NCBI GenBank assembly: GCA_963930655.1
Contig: OZ005621.1
Span: 14,619,001 to 14,683,000, forward strand
Length of the DNA stretch: 64,000 nucleotides
Reading direction: 5' to 3'
Source of the DNA: Myrica gale
Lineage: Eukaryota > Streptophyta > Magnoliopsida > Fagales > Myricaceae
Part shown: positions 1 to 11,634 of the stretch, in pieces
Layout of the letters: each line of letters starts with the position of its first letter
How positions within the stretch are numbered: the stretch's first letter is position 1
Notes under the pieces: generated by a model
What the model was told of the DNA's origin: nothing
What the model saw: the letters and a program-made list of their open reading frames with translations, nothing else
Databases searched by the model: none
Position numbers and translations under genes: made by a program

Positions 1-1493
1 GTAGCGGTCGACCGGTACAAATTTGACGGCAAACTGACGGCAGATTGACGAAAGGACTAAATTTTACAAAGATGAAAGTTCAAGGACTAAAATTTTGACT
101 CTCTAAAATTAATGACTAAAAATAAAAATGGATTAAAATTTAAGGACTAAAAATCAAAGTTCCCTGATAATTAATACTTGTAGTAGTCACCAGTCGGTTC
201 AACTCGCACGAGACTACTACTGCATGGAATGGAGAGAGAGATTTCCATTAGGGGAATCGGAAACAGCTAGCTAGCTATATATAGTTAGGCTGAGGTCATC
301 GCGTACGTATGCGTGGTGGCTGGGACGTTTATGCAAGAGTTAATAAAACGCGTTAATTTTAGATAATCGCACGCATAATTGACTTAAGTCATAGAATTTG
401 GCTATTAATTTACAGTTTGCATGCGGTCATACACATATCACTGCTTTCTTCCCTTGCAGTACATGTTCTAACATTATAAAGCCCCAAATGTTAATCAAGA
501 ACACATTTCAAACCCACTTCTCTTTTGCTAAATTCTCGATTTTCTCTCTTAACTCGTTTCGAATTTTGCCTTAAATTTTGTAAACTAGAGGCTAATTTTC
601 AAATGGTCACTTAGCTTTTTTATCCCACTGAATTATTTTATCCTTTTTTTAGCTTTGAAGTTAATTCTCTAAGAAGAGATTCTTTGTTATTTTGCGCGTA
701 ATTTTTGTTTTGAGTTATGTTTTTTTTTTCTTTTGAAGGATTTCAGTGTAGTCGTCGGTTTGCAACTTCAATGCACAGCTTGCAAATGCCTTTATTATTG
801 AGGAGACTATTAGAGCTCAATATCTGCCTTAGAGTGTGATTATGTCTGTGCAACCTATATTTCTTATCACAAGTTTCAGGTTTATTTCTTCGTTTTGTTT
901 TACAATTTATTTTTTGTTTTCTAAGCCTAAAATGTACGATACGTGTATTTTAATATTTTTAGTATTTTTAATCTTTACTTTTTGATATTTTAACTCTTAA
1001 GATATTTTTTTGCATTACTTAGTAAATTATATATATTTTTTCATTAGGAGTTTGCCCTCTTTCGATTGCATTTCCGGTTCCGCCACTGTTCACTAAAAAA
1101 AACTTCGTTTTCTTTTTCGTTCTGTTAGATTATAATTACATGAAGATTTAGAAAAATAAAAGTTTTAACTATAATTTATTCAATTGAAAATTAATTTAAA
1201 AAAGAAAGAAATAAAAAATAAAAAAATTAATTCAATCTCAAAGAGTACTTGATAAGTATTTTCAATTAAATTTGATATATTAACGACTCTTAATTATATA
1301 ATTTTGATAGGTAATTTTGTGTCTCAAGAATTTAGAAAAATATGTTTTAACTATAACTTATTAATATTTTATTTTTTAAATTTTTACAAAAGGATTTATT
1401 TTGAAGTTTTGCTTAAAGCTCCGATTAGCTTAATTAGAGTCGCCCATGATGGCGTGACAAAAAAAAAACTAAAAAGGTAGAAGGAAATGGGCC
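1..1493. other. AT-rich non-coding stretch
   Basis: I see no gene here. Positions 1-170 contain several copies of a 'ggactaaaatt' phrase, also found in the repeat unit at 5289-5680 and 19712-20033, so this is probably the edge of the same repeat family. The remainder is AT-rich with poly-T and poly-A tracts and no long open frame. Confidence 0.5.
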
Positions 1494-1501
1494 GACAACA
1501 C

Positions 1502-3202
1502 TAGGGCTACTCAGTGCCACCGAAAAATTCCAGTGGCACCTGCACCAGCATCGACACAGGCATCGGGTTCCAGGTACCCGGCCTAACCGGTACCGGTGTA
1601 GGTTTCTTTTTTTTTAAACCGGGATTTTTCTCGATTCCAGGGTTCCCAGGTACCGGGAAACCGGGATTTTTTTTATAGTTTAGTTTCATTTAACTAAGCT
1701 AAATATGGATATTATGCTTAGGAGTTAGGTGAAGTGACTGGATTCTAAAAAGGCAAGCATAATGAAATATGACTGCACTTCCATTCTTTCATATCCCTGA
1801 GTTTTATTAGCAACCAATAGTGTAGTTTTGTGCTTCTTTCGGTAAATGACCCCCTGCGTTTTTTTTTTCATTTTTAATTTGAAAATCAAGAGTGGTTAGT
1901 CCTTTGTAGATATAGATCTACAAAGTCCTTGATTCACGAGGCTGAGTTGGGTTGGTAGTGACGTCATTAACTTCAAAGTTTTTGTTGTTGTTTTTGTTTT
2001 TGTTTTTGTTCTTCTTCTTCTTCTTCTTGGTAAACTTTTGTGTGTCCTAATTTATTTCTTGTCTGCAATCATTTCAAACCTCCATCTTGTAGGGTAAATA
2101 GTTGAGGAGTGAAAGTGTGATTAACTTGATAATGGTGACTTGTGTTTTCCACCAATATGTGAGGCTGTCATATGGATGTTCATCTTTACAACTCGCAAGA
2201 GCCTTATAATTTACCATTTTGAGTTGCTAGACAAATCAAGCTCTCTAATCTTTAGTTGATCACTAATTATGTCACATAGGAGGAAATGAAGAAATAGAAG
2301 AATCGATATGGTTTGTAGTTATCATCTAATCATAATCAAATAATGTTTGATAAGAATGGTTATATTTCTTTCATGATTGTTGTTGTTTTAGGTATTAGAT
2401 TAAGAAGTTTTCTAGATCTTATTTTGAGTCAAATTCAACATTGATTTCATTATTCTCAGTTAAACTTCTTAACTGGGGGGAGGAGGGCCACAGGTCAGAG
2501 GATGAAATTGCTTCTCTTAGAGCAGCTTTTACACAAGAGGTTGCCGTTTGGCACAAGCTTGACCATCCTAATGTAACAAAGGTGTTAGTGCATTTTTGTA
2601 TTGGCAAAATTTCGTGTCAAAATTTTTGCGAATCGAGCTCTCAGTTAAAATTTCAGACAAAAACATAAATGTTCGACGACCGTTTAACGAGCGAATCGAG
2701 CGACTTCCAGCGAATTTCAAAAATTGCTGAAGTTTTGGATTTCCTTGTGAAACCAAGGGAAACCCTACTAGGTTTTGAACATGTTTTAAAATTGTTATTG
2801 ATTTGTTAATTAGAGGAAAAACACATATTCTCCCCTCTAAGTGTTGTTAGGGTCTAAACTGGATTTTTCAAAAGATAATAGTTTCTACTTACAGTTACGT
2901 CTATATTATTTTGGACTTTAAATTCTCATTTTATCTTTTAAGATTATCTTTAATTTTATTGATTTTGGAATTTGGATTTCATTAGTTTAGATTTTATTGA
3001 TATGTTATTAATGGACCAAAAGAAAAAGAAATAAAATACATTGGGCCAAGTGCGTAAAATGCTACAAAAATGTCTCAATATGAATGTAGGATAACCGGAA
3101 ACCACCACCGCTAAGGGTCGGTTTTTGCCCTTAACGATGTAGGTGTAGGTAATAATTATTTAAAAACCGGTCAACCCGCTACACAGGGGTTGTGCAGCCC
3201 TA
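1502..3202. mobile_element. Non-autonomous hAT-type element with 8-bp target duplication
   Basis: The element begins TAGGGCTACTCA and ends TGTGCAGCCCTA, so the ends form imperfect terminal inverted repeats starting TAGGGCT. It is flanked by the identical 8-bp direct repeat GACAACAC at 1494-1501 and 3203-3210. TAGGG-type ends with an 8-bp duplication are typical of the hAT superfamily. Both terminal regions are rich in CCGG/ACCGGT motifs. No hAT transposase is visible in the 1.7 kb, so it would depend on an enzyme made elsewhere. It carries a host kinase exon at 2460-2581, suggesting gene capture. Confidence 0.8.
2460..2581 (+). pseudogene. Captured exon of a Raf-like (STY-type) Ser/Thr protein kinase
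   Basis: A single exon reads KLLNWGEEGHRSEDEIASL followed by AAFTQEVAVWHKLDHPNVTK. This matches the N-lobe of plant Raf-like MAPKKK kinases of the STY group, covering the beta-3 lysine region and the alphaC helix. It is preceded by a pyrimidine-rich acceptor ending CAG and followed by a GT donor, so intron edges were retained and the fragment came from genomic DNA rather than a processed mRNA. The frame is open through the exon but closes soon after. There is no catalytic loop or activation segment, so no kinase can be made from it. It lies inside the hAT-type element, which presumably moved it here. Confidence 0.72.
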
Positions 3203-3210
3203 GACAACAC

Positions 3211-4399
3211 CCTGCATGCCCCTTGGCCCCAAATCAAAGGGTAAAAAAATAATAATGGTTTAAATTAGTAGTTTAGACTGTAACGTGTCGATTTTAGAAG
3301 TTATGATAAACATTGTAAAGTGAGTGGCAGTTAGATGGTACAAAATGTAGTTTTTTTTTTGTTTTAAATCTAATTTTTTTACTTGGTGGATTTTTCTTAT
3401 CCTTATCGCCAAATTTCCCTTGAAAGTCTAAACTCTATTATTATGTTTTCTTTACTCTAGTTGAGTTTTAATTTTCACCTGTTATTATTTTTAATTTTAT
3501 TTTTTTTACAACGATTTCAAGTATCTGGTTATCGGTGTGCTAGCACAATTCAATTTCGTCCCCCATACGTTCAAAGTACACAACCGATCGTCCAATTTCT
3601 TTTTTCTTTTCTTTTTTCAAAAGAAAAAACTATTTGTTGACGAAACGTTCATCGCAAGGAGAACCATGCTTTTGTAACAAAACATTTTGTTAACCAAACA
3701 TTTGATCATCGAAGTTGTCTAAGTGACGGCTTGGGGCACTTTGACAGTCTAGCTGGAAGCCGCGGCTTTTAACGAGCATATCAAGTTTCATCCCAAAATT
3801 AAATGTCAATGGGAAGAGGTGATCCAACAAGCATATGAAGTAAAGATTAAATAGTCTCTAATTAATATGAGACTCTAACGGAGTAGTTGTGCGATTTATG
3901 TAACTTAACACTTTTTCAAATAGGAATTTCAGGACGATCAACCGGTAGTGCCGTAAAAAAAGACCGCTTGGAAGATGCCACATGTCACACTAGACATTTG
4001 ATCGTCCACAGATCACGGAAAAACATTTGAAAGAAACCGAATGTCATTTTCCTCATTTCCTCCTACTCACTCAAACATCCTCACAAACTCTAAGAAGTTT
4101 TTCATTCCACATTCATTCACGCTAGGTCTAGACGAGTATTCATCTTCCTTCACATTTCAGGTATGCCAATATATACGAACTTTTTTAACGAATTTAAATG
4201 TGTTTTGGTTTAGTTTTTTTAAATTTGATCTATTACACATTTGGATCGGTAAAGTAGGTTTATTTTAGTGTTCATGCATGTTTTGTGTTGTTTAGTGTTT
4301 TGGGTGTATTTTGAAGCCATTTGGATGAGCAATGAGATATTTGTGACTGGTTTATGATGTGGTACGTCCTATTGGTATTGCGTTGGTTGTACCAATTTA
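3211..4399. other. Non-coding, transposon-derived sequence
   Basis: No supported gene. The stretch holds poly-T/poly-A tracts and phrases such as 'gatcgtcc' at about 3585 and 3996 that resemble subterminal sequence of the CACTA remnant ending near 4579. The open frame at 4041-4268 has no recognisable motif and I do not call it. Confidence 0.4.
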
Positions 4400-4579
4400 T
4401 TGTCAAAGTAGAAGTTCGAACAAACGTCATCTCTAGTCCGATCAATCGCGGATATGCGGACCGAACCCCCTTTACGGGTATGATATACAGTGATTAAGCT
4501 TTTTGGTCGCTAAATCTTTTAGCGATGAAATCTTTACTTTTGGTGTTTGTTAACCCAAAAGTCAATTTTTTGTGTAGTG
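4400..4579. mobile_element. 3' end of a CACTA transposon
   Basis: The segment ends CAATTTTTTGTGTAGTG, the complement of a CACTACACAAAAAATTG terminus typical of plant CACTA elements. A diverged copy of the same end lies at about 23510-23738, followed by the same flanking sequence (TATAATATCTTA). The insertion therefore predates the duplication that made segments A and C. The opposite end of the element was not found. Confidence 0.55.
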
Positions 4580-6030
4580 ATATAATATCTTAAAAATAAC
4601 TTTGAGATCAAATTATATGGTTGGGAAGTTGAAATCCAGTCCACAATTTAATTAATTATCAAATTAAATACATAAAAATCCTCGAGCAATTAAGCCGATG
4701 TACTACTGTAATACATGAAAACATTCACACGACTTTGTGGGAATTGTGTTGGTGTGGAGTAAAAGATACTCGAGAAAAAGGTGGGCGTATCCGCGTATGA
4801 ACAGTCTTGTTATTTCAAAGTGGGGAGAAAGTAATATAATTAGTGGAATATATACCATGTTCTGATCAAGGGCAAGTACGTTAAAATATACATTCTGACA
4901 GTCAAAATCTATAAATTCTGATTCCGATACGTATAATATATATTGGCACGCCGGATCGAAGGATCCCTTACTGGGACTGAGCTGTATAAGTGATTATTAT
5001 TCTATGCTAAAGAGAGAGCAGGATGAAGCAATCTTTTTCGAGAAAATCAATGCAAATAAAGAATTCTGGCTGCTAATATAAACTGTATAATCACCGTTTG
5101 GTTCAACTTGCAAGACGAATAAAATGGGAAGACGCTGAGATTTCAAGCTCCTGGATATTCGCTATTTGCCGGCTTCACATTACTTTTTAGCATTCAAACC
5201 ATATTCAATTTTTATAGCAATTAGGAAGTTAACAATACAATATCTTATGCTGGGTAACTTTTTCTGGGGTTAAATATATATATATGATCTTTTGAATTAA
5301 GGGAAAATGATATTTTAGTACTTATTACCTTTTATTTTTTTAGAAGATTTCAATTTTTCAAATTTTATTCCTTCAATTTTACAATTTTTGACAAAAAAAT
5401 CCTTCCATCCATCAGGGCTCCGTCTGTTTCCTTAAACTACAGTGCCTGCTAGATTAATATTTTGCCACGTCATTTTTAACTCAGCACTATCACGTGTCAT
5501 GAGTCATAAATAAGGACTTGTTCCAAACATCGTCGAAGACCACAAAAATGTTATTTTTAGTTCTTAAGTTTTACCACCTTTTATTTGTTAGTCTCTAAAT
5601 TTTAATTTTTCAAATTTTGGTGCTTATATTTTCATTTTTTGTTTAATAATTATCTCCAACTACTGTCATTTCTCCCAACGTCATGATCTACATATCGGAT
5701 CGACTTCTCAGTGGTTATCTCAGCCTCTATCTTCGTCTTCCCTGCAGTACTGTGCCTCAACCTGTAGAAAACTTCTCTCTCTCTCTCCTTTGATTAATCT
5801 GGAGAAACGTTTGCTTAACAGTACTACCTGAAGGAAAACATCACATGTCACAGCTGGGCAGGATAGACATGTGCCCTCATTCATGCTAATTCGATAATTT
5901 CAAGCACCGTCTGGGCCACGCACCCCAGTGGCAATTTCTTCGTTAATCTTCCGTGGAAGAAACAAATTTCGTCCGAGTCCAACCAATTAACCACACGTAC
6001 GGCAATACCTACATACACTGTCCTTGTTCT
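4580..6030. repeat. Duplicated segment A, left part
   Basis: Non-coding. Positions about 4580-5090 match 23740-24250 with many small differences, including the shared phrase 'cttactgggactgagctgtataa'. This is one arm of the locally duplicated unit. Positions 5289-5680 hold a separate dispersed repeat, listed on its own. Confidence 0.6.
5289..5680 (-). repeat. Dispersed repeat, inverted relative to 19712-20033
   Basis: Read on the minus strand, this stretch matches 19712-20033. The shared features include the phrase 'gtttggaacaagtcctta' and 'ccaaaatttgaaaaattgaaat' on either side of a variable centre. The 'gggaaaatgatattttagt' edge is common to non-autonomous plant repeats, but I cannot assign a superfamily or find a target duplication. 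Confidence 0.5.
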
Positions 6031-6225
6031 CAAAATTAATAAGATTTTTGAACATGGACAACGCAACATTAAAGTCTTTGTACTCCATTAGGTGTTTATA
6101 GCCACTGAAGGTACTACGAGTTTAATTAGTCTCGCCCTTCAAGAGAAACGTGGTCAAGGTGACTCTCTGTATGGGGACAGTCAGCACGTACGTACAGTAC
6201 TGCTTAATTGGCATCCACGGAAGGG

Positions 6226-6956
6226 GGCCGGGGGAAGCTACAACAACAAAAGGCACCTCCATTATATATCAGCCTCAGCGATAATTTCCTCTTCAAATGA
6301 GCAATTGGCTAAAAGTAGTTTAATTTACAGAACAAAAACTACTAATGAATACCAAAACCCACACTGAGGACTACAATGCAGCTATCAGTGTAAACCTAGG
6401 AAAAGATGTTATATAATGCCCCATAAGAGCTTCCCATCGCCCGCATTTGTGCAGTATCACTCCCCGGATCAGGATTTCATCCGAAGGATTCTATACAAAC
6501 ATGTTATAATGAGGGGTTAGGATTTTAAAAAATAAATATAATGGCTGAGTTAAGTCAAATTAAACTCTTTTTGTCTCATCTCATTAATAAGGTGGTCAAA
6601 TTCAAGCTCTTGATTTTTTTTTTAAATCATGACCCTTCCTTATGATATCTTTGTATAAAATCCTTATGATGAAATCCTTACCCGTCACTCCCTTGTACTT
6701 CAAGCTTCCTCTCGAAAACCATGTGCTTTGGCGCCGCGCCTCAGGATATGCACAAATTCTTCCTTGGTAAAATTACTCACTGCAAAGACAGGCATTGAAT
6801 TAACTAATAGATTCATTCACTTAATAGCAACTCTAAAGGAGTCCATGCCGACCTGCGTAATATCTTCATCATATTCACTGATAACGAAATTAATATCAGA
6901 TCCGTTCTTTGAAACTTTATGGCAGCCCGATCATATGCCCTGAGATCAACAACCCA
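6226..6956 (-). pseudogene. Broken AP2/TOE-type transcription factor fragment, copy A
   Basis: Read on the minus strand, several exon pieces of an AP2-family (euAP2/TOE) gene appear in the right order. They are VDLRAYDRAAIKF (end of the first AP2 domain), then after a frameshift DINF..SEYDEDITQ, then NFTKEEFVHILRR followed out of frame by QSTWFSRGSLKYKGVT, then LHKCGRWEALMG from the second AP2 domain. The YLGLFD and AYDKAAIKC exons present in copy B are missing here, apparently deleted near 6310. Frameshifts and stop codons mean it cannot encode a DNA-binding protein. It is part of the duplicated segment also seen at 13245-14317. Confidence 0.75.
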
Positions 6957-7526
6957 ATTGCGATAAAATCCATCAGGACTATTTAATGTAAAATGGAACG
7001 GTGGCGTATTATATAATACAAACCGTACGAACACATTTTTTACCGTCAGGACGCGTGCGGACGTGATTGTTTATTATCAGACGCTATCATCTTGGTATTT
7101 CCTAGACAGTCTCGTGTGTTGTAAGGTACGGTTCGGACGGTATATGACGGTCCAAACATTTATGTTAATGAGCATACGCTGTCGTTTTGAGAATAACTAA
7201 AACGGTAAGTTGAACTGTAAGAGGGAGTTCGGACGTGTAAATCATCGTGCAGACATATATGAAAATTTTGGCGGAATAAATTCCCTCGAAAACTAATACA
7301 CGTATGCGTCCGAACTGCCTTGGATGTGTCCGAACGCTATTCAAGTGTAAGAAAGTTACAAATTCGCAGACAGTGGAGGGAAAACGGGAAAAAAAAGTAA
7401 ACGAGATATTTGAGCACAAAGAGAAGCGGAGAGTTGATTTTGGGCGTTCAATCTCATTGAAGAGGGTGTGAAACGAGCATATCTTTTAGAATTTGAAGTT
7501 GGATTGCATTTGAGGTTAGTGGTTTT

Positions 7527-8820
7527 TGTGAGTCCTAATTTCAGGATTAAGGCAACCCAAGAGGGGGAGTGAATTGGTTTTCTAAACTTTTCGGTTAAAA
7601 CCCCCAAAATGTGTTTGCAAGTAAATACTACTTCAGCACAAGTATATAATATGCGGAACTGTAAATAAGTGTTAAAGTAAGGAGAAAGGTAAGAGAAGCA
7701 AACACAGTATTTTTAGGTGGTTCGGCAAACCCACCTACATCCACCCCTCAAGCTCCTTCACCGAGCCTTAAGGTTTTCCACTATCTTCAACCAATAGCTT
7801 ACACACTAGCTTCCGGGTGCTAGTGAAACGTACAAGTTTTTTCCCGGGATCAACACTCAAACCCACCCAAGTGGTTTTTCTCGCTCACCACTCACAACCT
7901 CACCAAGCTTGAGATGTACACTCTCAGAGCTTTTTCTTTAGTGAACAACCTCACAAAAGGAAACACCTCTTTTGATAGGTAGATGTAGGAACGAGACTCT
8001 CTAAAAGAGTGGATATAAAAATGGAAAGCTCTATCTTTTTATTCACACAAAGATAAAGATATGAAAGTGTGTTTTGTGTGAATGATATGAGAAATATAGA
8101 ATAGGAAGGTTTAGAATATTTCTCAAGTAGTAAAAATGATATGTGGTCGTTGGGTTCTCATTTTAGACTAAATGAAGGTGTATTTATAGGCCACATATGA
8201 AAACTAGCCGTTTATAGCCGTTGGGAGTTTTTGCTAAAACGAGTCGGTCGACCGCTACATGAACCGGTCGACCGCTTCAAGTTACCATTACCCAACGGTC
8301 ATATTGTCAGAAGCTTCAACGGCTCTTTTGTCAAAACCAACCGGTCGACCGCTACATTAGGCGGTCGAAGTATCGGTCGACCGCTTGAACAGCCGGTCGA
8401 CCTCCTCAACTTAAGCATGATCTGGTTCTTTTAAAAATAAGGTTTTTGACCACTTTTAAACACCCAATTTTGAAAACATACTTCTCATAAGTATATGAAG
8501 GTTTGGAGGTTTGATTGGGATGTTTTAAAACCTATAAAAATATTTTAATCTTTCAAACAAAAATTAAAACGGTTTATGCATGTTTTGAAAGATATGCAAG
8601 TGCGTGATTCAAATCCTTGTCAAATGTGAAATAAAGAGTTACAAGGATTATACCCTAAGGTCTTTGAATCTTCACTTTAAGCTCCTTGCATCTTCTTGTT
8701 CCTTTTTCTTCAAGGTTTAACTCTTTTCGTCAAGTTGTCTTTGTCTTTGAAAATGTCCATTTTGTAAACTCATCAATTTATTGAAATCATCAAAATCTCG
8801 ATTGTGCACAAAAGCCAACA
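7527..8820 (-). mobile_element. Solo LTR of the copia family at 42654-47452
   Basis: The 1.29-kb sequence begins TGTGAGTCCTAATTTCAGG and ends AAAAGCCAACA. It is nearly the same as the two LTRs at 42654-43898 and 46179-47452. It is flanked by the 5-bp direct repeat GTTTT (7522-7526 and 8821-8825) with no internal domain, the product of LTR-LTR recombination. It includes several GGTCGACCG-type motifs at 8240-8400. Orientation is given as in the full element, where the 5' end is TGTTGGCTTTTGTGC on the minus strand. Confidence 0.88.
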
Positions 8821-9329
8821 GTTTTTAAATTGAATTGTTTTAGGATGAAAAACTTGTATTTTAATATATGAAAACATGTGTTTTCGAAATTTTAGGTTCT
8901 AAAATGGTAGTAATGGAGTTTGGGGTTGGTTATGATGTGTTTGTGATTTGGGTTGATTTTGACAACGTTTTTGACTGAAAATTGAGTATGTGCGTCGAAG
9001 AACTGTCTTGTTCGACAACGCAATCCGGACGGTGTGTTTACCGTTCAGACTCTATTTGTTGGTTCGGACGCTTTGCAAAACGCGTCCGACCGTCTGTGTG
9101 TATGATTCGGACCGTTATGTTACGTCCGAACGGTAGTTGTTGTTATGTATGTATTCATTTAGTAGCCTTAGACCCCGTTTAAGAATTACACGAAGTTCGG
9201 ATAACGAACTGGATGTTCAGAAATCAACCAACATATAGAGTAAGCGCTTATGTGAATATTTGCTCACTTAATAGGCATTATAAGTTCATTATATTTTAAT
9301 TTACTATAAAATATCTTATTTCTTTATAG

Positions 9330-10246
9330 CGAGCACTTGAAAGAGATGAGGAGAAAATCACCAATAAATGTTGATAGAGGCACGAAGAGGAATTTCCGTT
9401 ATGGTTTAAAACTTGGGTATTTATTTAATTTTGTCCCTATTATATGTTTAATTTTAATCGATCGTTTTTTTTAGATTCATATTTAACACGTGTTTACTAT
9501 TTAGATTCAAATTATGCGCAACGAAAATCCTGGCTCGATCTCAGATGATTTGTATGCATTAGCATCCGGTCCAGATCAGCGGACACTTGGTTACTCTGGG
9601 TGTGTAGTGAATGGAGTTAGGTTTCACACGGTCTTTCGTAAATAGTTTCATAACACTGAGAATAGTGGTGTGGTTGTTCCGGGGGACCATGATGGGGAAG
9701 ATGTTAATTTTTACGGCCAGGTCGTGGATATTTACGTGTTGCGTTATTTGCGGGGGAATTTAGTTTATTTACTAAAATGTGACTGGTTTGACTTGAGTAC
9801 TCAAAATTTAGTTCTTGATAAAAGTAGTCGGTTTGTTAGTATTAACACATCCCGAAAGTGGTACAAAGATGACTCGTTCGTGCTAGCTTCTCAGGGGAAT
9901 CAAGTGTTTTATATTGATGGTATGAAGTTGGGCGGCGACTGGAAGATTTTTCAAAATATTACTCCTAGAAACACGTATGATATTCTCCCTATTGTAGAGG
10001 AAGCTAGTGAAAATGGAGAAGAACCGTCGAACCATAAAAGCATACCAGGAGAATGAGTCTATTGAGCTTTGTGTGGACTTTAGCTCATTTTACATGATCT
10101 CATTGACTAGAAATGACGTCGAGGCTTATGTGTCGGAAATCGATGAGAGTGTTCTATAACAACATGAAGTAGAAGGAAGCGAGGATTCCTCGGAACCGTT
10201 TGTTGAAGATTGTATTGATTCTGAAGAATATTACTCCAACGACTAA
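9330..10246 (+). pseudogene. CACTA TNP2-associated DUF4216 relic
   Basis: After a splice-acceptor-like site the frame reads EHLKEMRRKSPINVDRGTKR, the segment usually found upstream of DUF4216 in CACTA transposase genes. An intron-like gap follows, then YALASGPDQRTLGYSGCVVNGVRFHT split into short open pieces, an in-frame stop (FRK*FHNTENSG), and a longer open run 9670-10056 containing VVDIYVLRYLRGN, LLKCDWFDL and RKWYKDDSFVLASQ. An acidic tail continues to 10246 past a stop. The catalytic TNP2 portion is absent, so this is a dead remnant. Confidence 0.75.
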
Positions 10247-11220
10247 AGTAACTTTATCGTTTCAATTAAATTTGCGTTTCTGTTTTTGTGTTTCTATTTT
10301 TATTCATTTTGAGTAACATAATTCATTGTGTTTCTTTTTTCTAATATTAATTTATTTGGTCCCAGGACGACATCATGCCAACGGGTGGGAAACGTCTTCG
10401 GTGCGATTCATCAGTTCGATACCCAAACGAAAATTTGGGTAGATTTATGTATTCGTACTACTTTGTCAGTACTTATCGATTATGTATTTTATTTACTTTT
10501 AATAACGATGTCATATTTGTAGATATTTTATTATATTATGAGCAGTGAATATCTTTATGTTTATATTATTTCATAAATTTTAATTAAATGAATTCAAATA
10601 TGCAGAAACCGTTCGAACGGGTTTTACATGTCGTTCGCACGGATATTATGATTGCTAGTGTGCGCACGCATAACTATCCTTCCGCATATTTTGCTTTAAA
10701 TCTGCTAGTCCGAATGGTGTATATCGCATCCACACGGTCTGTAAATAACAAAAAGTCTGCACGATACACTGATATGTTCGAACGTGTTCAACGTATAACG
10801 AGTCTGAACTGTATATGTAAAGGTTCTAACGGTGCGAACGTCTTCACAAATGCGTCCGGACATCTTTACATCATCGTTCGGACGTTAATAGACAACGGTA
10901 CAGACGTTTATTGAGTGACAAAATGTATTTCGTCACATTGGATTAATTGTTCGCATGAGTTGTGCGAACGTATAGAGATAACGTTTGCACAGATCATGTG
11001 AACGGATGGACTGTACTGGGCATGACGATTTTGAATTTCGTCAGTATGACACCAAACCGTTCTGACGTGTTTAAAATTCGTCCGAACGATTTTGAGTGAC
11101 TGACGAAAATCGTCACCTAAAACATTGGCTGACGGGCTTTAGGTGACAAACCGGGTGACAACCCATTTTTGTCACCCAAAACCTTAGCTGAAGAAATTAG
11201 TACTTTGGGTGACTTTTATG

Positions 11221-11634
11221 GCTATTCACCCCTTTCTCGGTGGTTCTCTGATTCTGGCTCGACTTTTAGTCTTAGGTTGTGTATCTGTTCGTTTTGCCCT
11301 TTGTTGGTCTTATAGTTTGTTTTCTTTTATTGTTGTTTCTAGCTCTTCGATGGGCTTCTTCGGCCCTCCATAGGGGCTTTGCGTTTGCCCACATTGTCAT
11401 TGATTTTATTACTAGTCCGTCTAGGTTTCAGTAGCTAAGTCTACTGTTATCGATCACCCGCTCCTTCTGCCTATATAGTACAAGCATATAGTAGTTTTAT
11501 CGATATTCCTTTTGGAATCTAGCTAGTTTTATGTTTACAGCAAGGTATTTGTTAGGCTTTATGTAGGTTTATCCTTGTATGGTTCTAACTCTTGAAATGC
11601 AAGCCTAACAACATTATTTAGCAAAAAAACAAAT
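11221..11634 (+). mobile_element. 5'-truncated LINE 3' end, copy A
   Basis: A 0.41-kb non-coding insert ending in an A-rich tail (gcaaaaaaacaaataa) is followed by AAGTCGGCTTTTATG, which partly recurs at its left edge (GACTTTTATG). A-rich tail plus a variable-length target duplication indicates target-primed insertion of a LINE or SINE. The same insert sits at the same place in copy B (20464-20878), so it predates the duplication. The internal 'ggcttcttcggccc' phrase resembles plant L1 3' regions. Confidence 0.65.

Larger units (their letters stand above)
6968..11208 (+). mobile_element. Degenerate CACTA (En/Spm) transposon
   Basis: The region is bounded by dense subterminal motifs of the type CGTCCGAACGG / CGTTCGGACG (about 7000-7450 on the left, 10600-11110 on the right), the pattern of CACTA subterminal arrays. 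It contains a TNP2-associated DUF4216 relic at 9330-10246. Near the right edge the phrase 'gggtgacaaccc..gtcaccc' repeats. No CACTA terminus remains at either side, so both ends are truncated. A solo copia LTR (7527-8820) sits inside it with its own target duplication. Confidence 0.6.

Noticed and set aside
10588-10914. 108-aa plus-strand open frame
   Set aside because: It is made of CACTA subterminal motifs (CGTTCGAACG-type repeats) and has no protein-like features.
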